A stretch of DNA of 64,000 nt from JADHUC01 sp964617665 (GTDB taxonomy: Bacteria; Planctomycetota; Planctomycetia; Pirellulales; Pirellulaceae): positions 9,184-73,183 of the forward strand of contig CAZUAH010000007.1 of assembly GCA_964617665.1 (NCBI GenBank), read 5' to 3'. The stretch's first letter is position 1. Each line of letters starts with the position of its first letter. The position numbers and the translations under genes were made by a program. Positions 26,863 to 36,090 of this stretch are shown here, piece by piece. Under the pieces are notes generated by a model. That model searched no databases, was not told the DNA's origin, and was given only the letters and a program-made list of their open reading frames with translations.

Positions 26863-27288
26863 AGCTCGGTCTCCAAAATCAGGTCAGGAAAACAACTCGC
26901 GGATCACGTTACCGTCCCGCACACGCCATTCTGTTCCAGCACATTCAATAGCGCGGACAGCGCAGTGTCAAGTTGCGGCAGCAGGCGGCTTTGTGAAGTT
27001 GTCTTAATGTGTGACCCAATCGCCCAGTGACTGGGGCACGAACCGTACACCCGAACCGATTTGGCGATGCAACCCGGCAGCCGCAATACTGCCGGCGTTG
27101 CGAAGTTCCCACTGGTTCAAACCATCGAAATTCGACCAAATCGCCATGATTTCCCCCCTTGTGATTGCAGACGGCGGTGTTTTGCATCAGTTTGCGGGAT
27201 CGGGGCAATTACGGCTGTCGCTAATACGAGACCGCAGGATATAATCGGCCAATGGAGTGTTTTGACTCATCGATTTGGGAGTGCTGAT
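26863..27288. other. Intergenic region upstream of the ABC-2 permease
   Basis: 426 bases without a supported gene. It contains a perfect 7-bp hairpin CCGGCAG(CCGCAATA)CTGCCGG at 27074-27095. The permease frame is open back to 27061 but the encoded residues there are Cys/Arg-rich and unlike the family, so I treat them as non-coding. GGGAG at 27278-27282 is the ribosome site for the TTG start. Confidence 0.6.
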
Positions 27289-29145
27289 TTGTTTGTTGGG
27301 CCCGTTCTCACTCGCGAAGCCGTAACGACGCCGCGTCGCCCAAGGCACTATGTTGTTCGCTCGGTATATGTCGTCGCCTTGTTGATCCTGATGTGTACCG
27401 CTTGGCTGGTCGTAGCCGGGACACAGATCATCCGTAACGTTGGCGACATGGCGCGGTTCGGCTCGATCCTGTTTCAGATCCTCGCGCCGCTGCAATTGGC
27501 GTTGTTGGCGTTCTTGGCTGCGTTGGTTTCCGCCAGCGCTGTTTCGCAGGAAAAAGACCGCCGAACGCTGATCCTGATGCTGATGACGCGGATGACCAAC
27601 AGCGAACTCGTGTTGGGAAAACTGCTGGCCAGTCTGCTGAACGTCCTGACTATGCTGGCGGCGGCATTTCCGGTGTTCATGTTGATTCCTTTGTTCGGCG
27701 GAGTGTCATTCGAACAGGTTGTGCGAGTTTTCGGCGTGACGCTGACGGCCGTGTTGGTAGCCGGCAGCCTGGGATCAACGCTCGCCTTGTGGCGAGAGAA
27801 GACGTTTCAGACGTTGGCTATGACGGCGCTTGCGTTAGTAATCTGGATCGGCATCTGGGAAGCCGTCTTGGCGGTCGCGGGCGGCGGCGTGTTGGGCGGA
27901 GTGGCTGTCGAGACGTGGGTCGCGGGATTCAGTCCCGTGCGAGCCATTTTGGCGGCGTCTCGGCCGGCCATCAACGCCGGAATGGGCAGTGGTCTGCTGG
28001 GCAACGGTGACTTGCTGTTCATGGTCGTGTCGCTTGCTGGCGCTGTGATCTTGAATGCGGTTGCCATTGCCATGGTGCGTGTGTGGAATCCATCGCGAGA
28101 AGTCCGCCCCGGCCAAGCCGAGGAGGCGGAACGCGACAGCATCTGGGGCGTGGAACACGATTTGGCCGAAGGGGCGACCGGCGAGGGAGCCGCGGACCAA
28201 GCAGAAGCTGCCCGCGCCGGCCATGTCGATGCTCGCGTGCGCACCGCGTCGATGAAGACCCGCCGCGTATGGGACAATCCCGTCCTCTGGCGCGAGATCT
28301 GTACATGGGCGTACGGCCGCAAAGTGCTGGTCATCCGATTCGCCTACCTGCTTCTGTTTGCCATGGCGGCGGCTGGGCTGTATTGGGCGGTCGGACAAGG
28401 CTCGGTCGGAGCTGGGGGCAGCGTCGTTCCCCTGGCCGCCAAGCCGCTTGCGCCGTTTCTGCTGGTGAGCCTGGTGCTAGTCAATGCTCTAGCCGTAACG
28501 TCGATTACTAGTGAACGCGATGGCCAGGCATTGGATTTGCTTCTAGTGACCGATCTATCGCCCAAGGAATTCGTGTTCGGAAAATTGGGCGGCGTTTTCT
28601 GGGTGACGAAGGAGATGGTCGTCCTGCCCATGTTGCTGTGCGTTGCTCTTTGGTGGGTAGGAGGCCTGACCCTGGAGAACCTCGTCTACCTATTGATAGC
28701 GTTGGCGGTGATGTACGCCTTTGTGAATGTGCTGGGCGTCCATTGCGGCATGACGTACGCCAATTCGCGAACAGCAATCGGTGTCAGTCTGGGCGTCGTC
28801 TTCTTTCTGTTCCTCGGCGTGGTCACGTGCATCTTGATCATGATCTCGTTCAGCGGCTCGTTCCAGACGCAGTTGTGGCCCTTCCTTGCATTCGTCATCG
28901 GCGGCGGAGTGGGGCTTTTCGTCTCGCTGGGCTACAGGAATCCTTCGCCTGCGATTCAGGCGGCTTCGCTGTTGTTGCCGGTTGCTACTTTTTACTCGAT
29001 AACCAGCTTCCTCTTGGGCCACACGCTGGCAGTCTGTCTGGTTACCGTAATGACCTATGGCTTTACCACGGCTGCTATGATGATGCCGGCCATTTACGAA
29101 TTCGATATTGCGATGGGCCGCACAAAGACGCCTGGTGAGGAATAA
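27289..29145 (+). CDS. Double ABC-2-type transporter permease
   Basis: A 618-residue membrane protein built of two ABC-2-type permease halves in one chain. Each has an interfacial start (VGPVLTREAVTTPRRPRHY and DNPVLWREICTWAYGRKV) and a SAVSQEKDRRTL or SITSERDGQALDLLL segment between helices 2 and 3, followed by 4-5 more helices. A hydrophilic Glu/Ala-rich linker of about 70 residues joins the halves. TTG 27289 is chosen because GGGAG lies 7 bases upstream and family-like sequence starts there. No ATPase gene is next to it. It may couple with the two CNNM genes that follow 3 bases later. Confidence 0.8.
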   Translation: MFVGPVLTREAVTTPRRPRHYVVRSVYVVALLILMCTAWLVVAGTQIIRNVGDMARFGSILFQILAPLQLALLAFLAALVSASAVSQEKDRRTLILMLMTRMTNSELVLGKLLASLLNVLTMLAAAFPVFMLIPLFGGVSFEQVVRVFGVTLTAVLVAGSLGSTLALWREKTFQTLAMTALALVIWIGIWEAVLAVAGGGVLGGVAVETWVAGFSPVRAILAASRPAINAGMGSGLLGNGDLLFMVVSLAGAVILNAVAIAMVRVWNPSREVRPGQAEEAERDSIWGVEHDLAEGATGEGAADQAEAARAGHVDARVRTASMKTRRVWDNPVLWREICTWAYGRKVLVIRFAYLLLFAMAAAGLYWAVGQGSVGAGGSVVPLAAKPLAPFLLVSLVLVNALAVTSITSERDGQALDLLLVTDLSPKEFVFGKLGGVFWVTKEMVVLPMLLCVALWWVGGLTLENLVYLLIALAVMYAFVNVLGVHCGMTYANSRTAIGVSLGVVFFLFLGVVTCILIMISFSGSFQTQLWPFLAFVIGGGVGLFVSLGYRNPSPAIQAASLLLPVATFYSITSFLLGHTLAVCLVTVMTYGFTTAAMMMPAIYEFDIAMGRTKTPGEE

Positions 29146-29148
29146 GGC

Positions 29149-30426
29149 GTGGAAACGCTGCTTGAAGTGTTGCCATGGCTGATCGCCATGGTCGTACTCA
29201 TCGGTTGCTCGGCATTCTTCTCGGCCAGCGAGGCCGCGCTGTTCTCTCTTCGCCAGCAAGACCGGCGATTCCTGAAATCCGGCACGCGCACTCAACGCTT
29301 GGCGGCCGAGCTTCTGGACGATCCTGACCGATTGCTGTCGGCCGTGTTATTCTGGAACCTGGTCGTCAACATGACGTATTTCGCCGTCGCTTCGATCGCC
29401 GGATTTCGATTGGAGACAAATGACTCTGCAGGCCAGGCGGCAACGTTCGCGTTCGCCGCGGGATCCGTGTTGGCGATCATTTTTCTGAGCGAGATGTTGC
29501 CAAAGACATTGGCGGTGCTCGCCGCTCGAGGGCTGTCAGCACTGTTTGCCATACCGTTGGCTGGTGCTGTAAGGGTAGTCGACCCGCTAATGCCGACCTT
29601 GCGAACGGCAAACCTCCTATCCCGCCGGCTGATCTGGCCCCGTTTCCGTCCGGAACCCTACCTGGAAGTATCCGATCTGGAACGAGCCATCGAGGTCTCG
29701 ACGCCCGACGCCCACTTGGCCGAGCAGGAGCGTGTGGTGTTGAGCAACATCGTGGCGATGTCCGACATCCGCGTGGACGAATGGATGCGACCGCGCACTC
29801 AATTCCTATCGTTCCGCCCACCCGTTTCGCTGGCAGATTTGAAAGGCCAGATGACGCCAAGCGGCTATTTGCTGGTGACCGAACCCGAGGGCGACGAGAT
29901 CACTGCGGCGATCGACTTGCAGAATCTTGTAGAGATCCCTAGCAAGAACCTGGAAGAGTCCGCATCCCCCGTCTCCTATGTACCGTGGTGCGCGACCGTA
30001 GCCGATGCCTTTCAGGAAATGCGTCAGAGGGAACACGATGTGGTAGCGGTGGTCAACGAGTTCGGCGACACGATCGGTATTCTCACATTCGAAGACATCA
30101 TGGACACAGTCTTCACGCGCCAGCCCAGCCGCAGCGGCCGTTTGTGGAATCGTGCCCCGATCACAGAGATGGGCGACGGCGTATGGCATGTAATCGGCGT
30201 CACCAGCCTGCGGCGACTGGCACGTTACCTGGAGACGGAACTTCCGACCAGTGGTTGCACTACACTGGCAGGCGTCGTCCAGGAGACGCTGCAGCGACTG
30301 CCGGACGAAGGAGATTCCGGTCGTTGGGGACCGTTCGAGTTTCGAGTAATCGAGGCATTGGACCGCGCTCACATACTGGTCGAATTGACTTCTGTGGAAG
30401 GCAGCCACATGGAGGACGACGGGTGA
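29149..30426 (+). CDS. CNNM/CorC-family membrane protein with CBS and CorC domains
   Basis: A 425-residue protein. It has an N-terminal DUF21 membrane domain (residues 1-200, with SAFFSASEAALFSLRQQD and LSEMLPKTLAVLAARG), a CBS pair (about 215-335, MRPRTQFLSFRP and TFEDIMDTVFTRQP) and a C-terminal CorC_HlyC domain. The family exports or regulates Mg2+ and Co2+. It starts with GTG 29149 after GAGGAATAAGGC, 3 bases beyond the permease stop. Its own stop overlaps the GTG of the next CNNM gene. The CorC_HlyC domain appears complete. Confidence 0.9.
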   Translation: METLLEVLPWLIAMVVLIGCSAFFSASEAALFSLRQQDRRFLKSGTRTQRLAAELLDDPDRLLSAVLFWNLVVNMTYFAVASIAGFRLETNDSAGQAATFAFAAGSVLAIIFLSEMLPKTLAVLAARGLSALFAIPLAGAVRVVDPLMPTLRTANLLSRRLIWPRFRPEPYLEVSDLERAIEVSTPDAHLAEQERVVLSNIVAMSDIRVDEWMRPRTQFLSFRPPVSLADLKGQMTPSGYLLVTEPEGDEITAAIDLQNLVEIPSKNLEESASPVSYVPWCATVADAFQEMRQREHDVVAVVNEFGDTIGILTFEDIMDTVFTRQPSRSGRLWNRAPITEMGDGVWHVIGVTSLRRLARYLETELPTSGCTTLAGVVQETLQRLPDEGDSGRWGPFEFRVIEALDRAHILVELTSVEGSHMEDDG

Positions 30427-31385
30427 TTGTAGCGTTGATATTGCTGATTACCGGTCTGGTACTGAGCGCTTTCTTTAGCGGTTCCGAGACGGGTTTCTAC
30501 CGCGCGACGCGCGTTCGCTTGGTAATTGATGCCCTGGACGGCGACTGGATCTCCGGCCGGCTGCTGTGGCTGGCGAATAACCCTGCACTGTTCGTCGCGA
30601 CCACGCTGGTCGGCAACAACATCGCAAACTACATGACGTCGCTGGGGGTCGTATTGCTGACTAGAGGAATCGCCGGAGACGCGAGTGCCGCCGAAGTAGC
30701 GGCGACAGTACTGTTTTCGCCGTTGGTTTTCGTGTACGGAGAACTGCTTCCGAAGTATCTGTTCTACAACGCACCCAATCTACTTCTACGCCGCGGCGGC
30801 CCGCTGTTCGTTTTCTTCGCGGTGATCTTCGCTCCCATCTCAGCAGCATTGTGGGTTCTGGGGCTGTCGGTGCAAATGTTCACAGGACAGAAGCCGTTGT
30901 TTGCTCGTTTGGCGCTCGCTCGCAAGGAGCTACAGGAAGTGCTGCAGGAAGGACACGAGGCGGGAGTCCTGCAACCGGCGCAACGGGACCTCGCCCAAAA
31001 CTTGTTCGCAATTGCCGAGCGATCTTTGAGCACCTACTGCCGACCGGCTTCACGGATCGTGACAACACAGTTGGGGGCAGCCAAGGACGAAGCATTGCGA
31101 TTGGCGAGACGACACCACACGGATGTGATGCCCGTCGATGGTCAGCAGGGTGGAGACTACGAGGGTTACTTGCGAGTGGTGGACGTGTACCTAAGCGATC
31201 GGGACACGATCCAGACTGCACGGCCCCTGATGAAGCTCGACCGAAAAGCGTCGCCGATCGACGCGCTCATCCAGCTTCAAAGCCAGAAGGAAGAGTTGGC
31301 GGAGATTGTGGACGATCAAGGCGGAGTAGTTGGTCTGCTGTTCGCTGATGATCTGGCAAAGGCTCTGATCCGTGGGTCAGTCTGA
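30423..31385 (+). CDS. Second CNNM-type membrane protein lacking the CorC domain
   Basis: A 320-residue DUF21 membrane domain plus a CBS pair, ending soon after the second CBS (VVDDQGGVVGLLFADDLAKALIRG). Hallmarks are SAFFSGSETGFYRATRVR at the start, LVGNNIANYMTSLG and FVYGELLPKYLFYNAPN. Translation begins at GTG 30423, overlapping the previous stop (GTGA), so the pair is translationally coupled. Frame readings that extend further upstream are inside the previous gene. The two proteins may form a heteromer, which is inference. Confidence 0.88.
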   Translation: MIVALILLITGLVLSAFFSGSETGFYRATRVRLVIDALDGDWISGRLLWLANNPALFVATTLVGNNIANYMTSLGVVLLTRGIAGDASAAEVAATVLFSPLVFVYGELLPKYLFYNAPNLLLRRGGPLFVFFAVIFAPISAALWVLGLSVQMFTGQKPLFARLALARKELQEVLQEGHEAGVLQPAQRDLAQNLFAIAERSLSTYCRPASRIVTTQLGAAKDEALRLARRHHTDVMPVDGQQGGDYEGYLRVVDVYLSDRDTIQTARPLMKLDRKASPIDALIQLQSQKEELAEIVDDQGGVVGLLFADDLAKALIRGSV

Positions 31386-31412
31386 AACGTGGACACGAAG
31401 GCACCCCAAGCG

Positions 31413-32816
31413 TCATTCGTTTTCCGACTGAGTTAAGTCCAGACAAACCAGTCGGTCTTTTCCCCGAACGTACAGCAATCCGAGCGACAGAATCGGCGCA
31501 GCCCAGCAGGGATACGCGAGCAGGTTTTCGCCGCCTTCGCCTCGCAACATAGCCTCTCCGACCAATTCGAATTCCATTGGATTAGCTTTAACCAATAACA
31601 GGTGACCAAGCTCTCCCAGACAGATGAAGTGCCCGCCCACGTACGTGAGTGATGTGCGTGTCAACCCGCGGCGACTCCACTGTACTTCGCCGGTCTTCCA
31701 GTTGACACACCGCAACTCGCCTTCGTTCATATGGCGCCCGCTGCAGCCGTAAAGGTAGCCTTCGTGGTAGATGGGCGTGTTCCAGTGAGTCTGCATCGCC
31801 TTGTCGCGGCTACGGAGTTCGTCGCGCCACACAACGTCGTAGCCGCCGGGTTTCACCTTCAGCAACGAACTTCCGGGGCCGTAGGTCTCGGATATCAATA
31901 CTTCGTCTCCCACGACAACTGGTACGCTTGCGTTGACGCTTTCCAGCTTCTTGGAACGCCACGGATAGTGGAAATCCACTTTGCCCGTCGAAGGTTCGAA
32001 GCCGATCAGTCCGCCGCGAGCGAATGCGAAACACCAGCGACGACCGTTGATCGTGGCCGTCTTTAGCGATGCGTAGCTGGCCAGTTCGTCCGTGATGCTG
32101 TAGACCACCTTCCCCGTCATCTTGTCGAAGGCGACAATGCCCGATCCGTTGCCGACGACTCGGTCAAGGTACCCGCGAGGCAATTCGTGCGACTCGGCGG
32201 GGCTGCCGCCGACCATGACGATCAGCAACGACCCTTCCACAACTGGCGTGCTGCCGACGCCGAAGAAGTTCTGAACGACGCCAAACTGTTCCGCAGTGTC
32301 CACTTTCCAGATTGGTTTGCCATTGGATGTTTGCAGGCAGTACAGCATTCCCTTGACGCCGAAGATGTACACTCGATCTTCGTCCACAACTGGCGAACAG
32401 CGAGGCCCGCCGTTGTAGCCGTACATGTCGACGTAGTCAGTCGGATACTCGAAATCCCAGATCTCTTTACCCGTCCTGGCTTCCATGCACGTGAGCCGCG
32501 CATTGGGACCGAAACGATCGAACTGGTAATACCGACCACGGCTTACCGACCCTATCCCGTAGCTCTCGCTTAGTCGCCGCTGCCAGACCACGCGCGGACC
32601 GCCTTCGGGCCACGAAGCCAAGATACCCGTCTCCGGCGATTTACCGTCGCCGGTCGGGCCGAGGAACGTCGGCCAATCGCCGCCACTCGTCGAGGCCACG
32701 GGAGCGGAACTCGTGTCGGCAGACACGTCTGGATTGTCCGCCAGCCTCGGCTCGGCTGCCGAGGCCCCAAACGCCATGGACAAGTGGACAATCCACAATG
32801 ACGTGCTCAGTCGCAT
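31413..32816 (-). CDS. Exported PQQ-like beta-propeller protein
   Basis: A 467-residue protein with signal peptide MRLSTSLWIVHLSMAFGASA and then DWPTFLGPTGDGKSPETG, the usual opening of planctomycete PQQ-binding-like propellers. Blade motifs recur about every 45-60 residues (TCMEARTGKEIWDF, YCLQTSNGKPIWKV, VAFDKMTGKVVYSI, RCVNWKTGEVQWSR). No dehydrogenase cysteine pair or heme motif is present, so it is probably a non-catalytic scaffold or sensor. The start at 32816 is preferred over a frame 69 bases longer because the signal peptide begins there. Confidence 0.88.
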   Translation of the reverse strand: MRLSTSLWIVHLSMAFGASAAEPRLADNPDVSADTSSAPVASTSGGDWPTFLGPTGDGKSPETGILASWPEGGPRVVWQRRLSESYGIGSVSRGRYYQFDRFGPNARLTCMEARTGKEIWDFEYPTDYVDMYGYNGGPRCSPVVDEDRVYIFGVKGMLYCLQTSNGKPIWKVDTAEQFGVVQNFFGVGSTPVVEGSLLIVMVGGSPAESHELPRGYLDRVVGNGSGIVAFDKMTGKVVYSITDELASYASLKTATINGRRWCFAFARGGLIGFEPSTGKVDFHYPWRSKKLESVNASVPVVVGDEVLISETYGPGSSLLKVKPGGYDVVWRDELRSRDKAMQTHWNTPIYHEGYLYGCSGRHMNEGELRCVNWKTGEVQWSRRGLTRTSLTYVGGHFICLGELGHLLLVKANPMEFELVGEAMLRGEGGENLLAYPCWAAPILSLGLLYVRGKDRLVCLDLTQSENE

Positions 32817-32910
32817 AGAGTCGTTCCGTGTGCGAGGTAGCGCGGGTCTGCGCAGGGATGAAGGGCCAATAACATACGAAACCACGCACGGGAGTCAATC
32901 GACACGACTC

Positions 32911-33090
32911 TCAACCGTCAGCAACATCGAGCCTCTCGATGATCGACCGCAACGTCCCTTCTCTTCGCTTGAGTTCGTCGGTGAAAGTAGAGACTTGCGA
33001 GTGATGTATTTCCTCGCGTAGCTCGCCCATGCGGCCCTCCAGCACGTCCAACACCAGCACTCGTTCTGCATCGGTCAGTTCCAGGTTCAT
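32911..33090 (-). CDS. Small 59-residue protein, unknown function
   Basis: A 59-residue open frame that starts MNLELTDAERVLVLDVLEGR and ends RSIIERLDVADG. It is preceded by an excellent ribosome site, GGAAAGGAGGTGTTGAG, directly before ATG 33090. Composition is strongly charged and amphipathic, predicted as two or three helices with a coiled-coil look. It is a stand-alone minus-strand gene between the PQQ-propeller gene and the PLP decarboxylase gene. Codon use looks like neighbouring genes. No family is recognised. It resembles short helical proteins scattered in planctomycetes, but function cannot be assigned. Confidence 0.72.
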   Translation of the reverse strand: MNLELTDAERVLVLDVLEGRMGELREEIHHSQVSTFTDELKRREGTLRSIIERLDVADG

Positions 33091-33267
33091 CTCAACACCT
33101 CCTTTCCGATGGGAAAAGTACCGTCAAGCACCGCCTTTCAGGTGGATTTATTGCGCGTTAGAGTGATATCTTTCACACCGTTCACTATGACGCTAGATCA
33201 TCAAAACTGCAAGCTCCCAAGCACATCGTAGGCTTGCGCAAGAGAAGGAAACCAAGAGGCAACGCGA

Positions 33268-34791
33268 ATGTGCTCAATATCTGCAACAGAAAAGGCTCGC
33301 GAGCGAATTCGTGCGGCCTACGATCCGGAATTGCTGCGCGGAGCCGGACATCGGCTGGTGGACCTGCTGGCAAACCATCTGTCCACGGTCGAATCCGTGG
33401 GCGAACAGGTCCTGCCGTGGTTTGATCCGGCGGCCAACGTAACACGCGCCGCCGACGTCCTCGGGACGTCGCTGCCTGCAGATGCCGGGCGCGATGCTCT
33501 GGCAAGTCACTTCGCCGACCTCGTGAAAACGATGTTGGACCGGGGCCTAAACCTGCATGATCCACGCTACATCGGTCACCAGGTACCGGCGTCGATACCG
33601 ATTGCCGGACTGTTTGACGCTGTGGGCTCGGTGACCAACCAGGTCATGGCCATCTACGAAATGGGGCCATGGGCCACGGCGGCCGAGTGGGCGATGGTGG
33701 ACGAATTGGGCAAGTTGATTGGCTGGCAGCATGGCGAATTCTCGGGGCTGGTGACGCACGGCGGGTCGTTGGCGAATTTCACTGCCTTGCTCACGGCCCG
33801 AAACGTCGCGTTGGGCGACTCCTGGGAACGCGGCGTCCCGCGGGACGGCCCGGCACCAGTGATGGTAGTGCACACAGATGCACACTATTGCGTATCGCGA
33901 GCTGCGGGCATTGTGGGGCTGGGCACCAAACAAGTGCTGCGAGTTGGACTGGATTCGCGACGGCGGATGGATCCGAACCGTTTGGATGATACGCTGCGGA
34001 AGTTGCGTTCCGAGAATCGGCCCATCGTTGCGGTCGTTGCATGTGCGTGCGCCACGCCAATCGGTGCCTTTGATCCGCTGGACGAAATCGCCGACGTTTG
34101 CCAGCGGCACGATGTGTGGATGCACGTGGATGCGGCGCATGGCGGTGCCGCATGTTTCAGCCCTCGGTATCGTCATCTGGTCCGAGGCCTGGACAGATCC
34201 GACAGCCTGATCTGGGACGCTCACAAGATGCTCTTCGTGCCGGCGTTGTGCGCATTCGTTTTCTACCGAGAGAGGTCACACAAGTTCGAGACGTTCCGAC
34301 AAGATGCGCCCTACCTGTTCGACCCGTCAGCGCCCGGATTGGCTGAATTCGACAGCGGCCTGCGCACTATCGAATGTACCAAGCGAGCGGCGGCTTATGG
34401 CCTGTGGGGCGTGTGGTCCATGTTTGGTCCGCAGATCTTCGCCGACATGGTCGACGTAACGTTCGATATGGGACAGACGCTGTACGAGAAACTGTGTGCG
34501 GCACCCGATTTTGAACCGGTCCACGATCCGCAGTGCAACATCGTCGTATTCCGCCACGTGCCCAATTCACTGCGCGACGCATCGCCGGAACGGTTGGGGC
34601 AGTTTCAGTTAGACTTACGTAGACGGTTGATCGAGTCCGGCGACTTCTATATCGTGTCGACCAACATCGAGGGTGTTGGTACGTTGCGAGTGACAATCAT
34701 CAACCCGCTGACCACCCCAGATCATCTCGACCAATTGCTCGACGCACTTCGCGAGAAGGGAAGAGGCATAATGGATGGCACAGACGACTAG
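33268..34791 (+). CDS. PLP-dependent group II decarboxylase (aromatic amino acid/glutamate-type)
   Basis: A 507-residue decarboxylase of the group II PLP family. HVDAAHGGAACFSPRYR carries the PLP-binding Asp, and the Schiff-base lysine is Lys320 in DAHKM. VTHGGSLANFTALLTARN holds the phosphate-contact loop. The likely substrates are L-amino acids such as diaminobutyrate, glutamate, aspartate or aromatic residues. The family in planctomycetes is often annotated only as pyridoxal-dependent decarboxylase. Start ATG 33268 follows AAGAGGCAACGCG. No transporter or antiporter that would fix its substrate is adjacent. Confidence 0.9.
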   Translation: MCSISATEKARERIRAAYDPELLRGAGHRLVDLLANHLSTVESVGEQVLPWFDPAANVTRAADVLGTSLPADAGRDALASHFADLVKTMLDRGLNLHDPRYIGHQVPASIPIAGLFDAVGSVTNQVMAIYEMGPWATAAEWAMVDELGKLIGWQHGEFSGLVTHGGSLANFTALLTARNVALGDSWERGVPRDGPAPVMVVHTDAHYCVSRAAGIVGLGTKQVLRVGLDSRRRMDPNRLDDTLRKLRSENRPIVAVVACACATPIGAFDPLDEIADVCQRHDVWMHVDAAHGGAACFSPRYRHLVRGLDRSDSLIWDAHKMLFVPALCAFVFYRERSHKFETFRQDAPYLFDPSAPGLAEFDSGLRTIECTKRAAAYGLWGVWSMFGPQIFADMVDVTFDMGQTLYEKLCAAPDFEPVHDPQCNIVVFRHVPNSLRDASPERLGQFQLDLRRRLIESGDFYIVSTNIEGVGTLRVTIINPLTTPDHLDQLLDALREKGRGIMDGTDD

Positions 34792-34816
34792 CAGTCTCAA
34801 GAGAGTTGGGATAGGA

Positions 34817-34903
34817 GGGTGGCCGGGGTTGGAGCGACCTTTGGGAGCGAAACCCTGGTAGTCTCAGCCCCGGGGCTTCCCTTCGGTCCAGCCCCGGCCA
34901 CCC
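34817..34903. repeat. Long intergenic palindrome (type GGGTGGCCGGGG)
   Basis: Arms GGGTGGCCGGGGTTGGA (34817-34833) and 34887-34903 are reverse complements, with one change that stays a G-U pair. Further internal pairing (GACC/GGTC, GGGA/TCCC) makes an 87-base cruciform. It is located between the PLP decarboxylase and Dus genes. It could act as a terminator-like or repeat element. Confidence 0.75.
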
Positions 34904-34926
34904 AGATCGGCAATTGAACTGCTTCT

Positions 34927-36018
34927 ATGGATACCACGCCCATGGACTGCACTTCACACCTGAGAATCGGCTCGGTCGACATCGGCTTTCCTGTCGTGCA
35001 AGCGGCGTTGTCCGGCTACAGCGATTGGCCCATGCGCGTGATTGCGCGCCGGTTGGGCGCACCGTACGCACTGTGCGAAGTGATGCTGGATCAGTTTCTG
35101 GTGGCGCTCAAGAAACGGAGCCGCATCGCGCAGATCCTCCGCATCAGCGACGACGATCACCCCGTCGGCGGGCAACTCATGGGCGCCGAGGCCGAGGAGT
35201 TCGCGCGCGGTGCGCTGAAGCTGGTCGATGCAGGCTTTGACGTGATCGACATCAACTTCGGCTGTCCCGTGAAGAAGGTTGTTGGGCGCTGTCGTGGCGG
35301 GTACCATCTGGGCCAGCCGGAAACCGCCTTGGAGATCGTCCGCCGGACACGAGACGTCGTGCCGGCGCATATTCCCGTGACCGTCAAGATGCGGCGTGGA
35401 ATCGACGATACGCCAGAAAGCCGCGACAAGTTCTTCGAAATACTGGGGGGGGCGTTTGCCCTTGGCGTTGCAGCCGTGACCGTACACGCCCGCACGGTCC
35501 AACAAGGCTACGTTGGCCCCAGCCAAACCACGTTCTTGACCGAGGTCAAACGACATGTGGGCGACCGCACGATCCTTGGCAGCGGTGACCTGTTCTCGGC
35601 GCACGATTGCCTGGACATGATGCAGCAGACTGGCGTCGATGGTGTCACTGCAGCTCGCGGTGCGATCGGTAATCCGTGGATATTCCAGCAAGTACGGGCA
35701 TTGGCAGCTGGCCGACCGCTGTCCGCCGCACCTAGTCTTCACGAGCAGCGGGAAGTCATCCGCGAGCACTTTCGTTTGGCTGAGGAGTTGTATGGGCCAC
35801 GCAGATGCGGTCCGCTAATGAGGAAGTTCGGCATCAAGTACGCCGCGATGCACCCTCAGTACGATCTGGTACGTACCGCATTTACCGAGATCCGCTCACG
35901 CGAGGACTGGGATGGCGTGTTGAACCGCTGGTACGCTGAGGACCTGCCAGGACAGTACCCGTCGCGAGAGATCCACCGAGTCCAAGGCGATAGCGGTGAA
36001 GCAAATGGAAATCATTGA
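34927..36018 (+). CDS. tRNA-dihydrouridine synthase (Dus family, DusB-like)
   Basis: A 363-residue FMN enzyme that reduces uridine to dihydrouridine in tRNA. It has INFGCPVKKVV with the catalytic Cys113, a barrel phosphate-binding segment VTVHARTVQQGYVGPSQ, GSGDLFSAHD and GVTAARGAIGNPWIF. The C-terminal helical tRNA-binding domain is present. The usual APMAGVTD at the start is replaced by AALSGYSD, a divergent version. The Lys/Arg pattern after GCP (KKVVGRCRGGYH) differs from the canonical KKVxRxxAGSALL, so the family branch is unusual. Confidence 0.88.
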   Translation: MDTTPMDCTSHLRIGSVDIGFPVVQAALSGYSDWPMRVIARRLGAPYALCEVMLDQFLVALKKRSRIAQILRISDDDHPVGGQLMGAEAEEFARGALKLVDAGFDVIDINFGCPVKKVVGRCRGGYHLGQPETALEIVRRTRDVVPAHIPVTVKMRRGIDDTPESRDKFFEILGGAFALGVAAVTVHARTVQQGYVGPSQTTFLTEVKRHVGDRTILGSGDLFSAHDCLDMMQQTGVDGVTAARGAIGNPWIFQQVRALAAGRPLSAAPSLHEQREVIREHFRLAEELYGPRRCGPLMRKFGIKYAAMHPQYDLVRTAFTEIRSREDWDGVLNRWYAEDLPGQYPSREIHRVQGDSGEANGNH

Positions 36019-36090
36019 CAATCCGTTCCCATGTTCGCTAGCCTGAACGTAATCCAAACAAAGACGACCGCACCTGTTGGGGATATATCA

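Noticed and set aside
25874..27007. A long plus-strand frame running through the N gap and the Lys-rich gene
   Set aside because: It passes through ten unknown bases and lies antisense to the Lys-rich exported protein; no homology-like features.
29985..30422. A longer N-terminus for the second CNNM protein
   Set aside because: The frame lies inside the upstream CNNM gene. The GTG at 30423 overlaps its stop and starts the DUF21 membrane domain cleanly.
34817..34903. CRISPR or phage attachment site made from the palindromes
   Set aside because: There is only one copy at each place, with no regularly spaced repeats and no cas genes.
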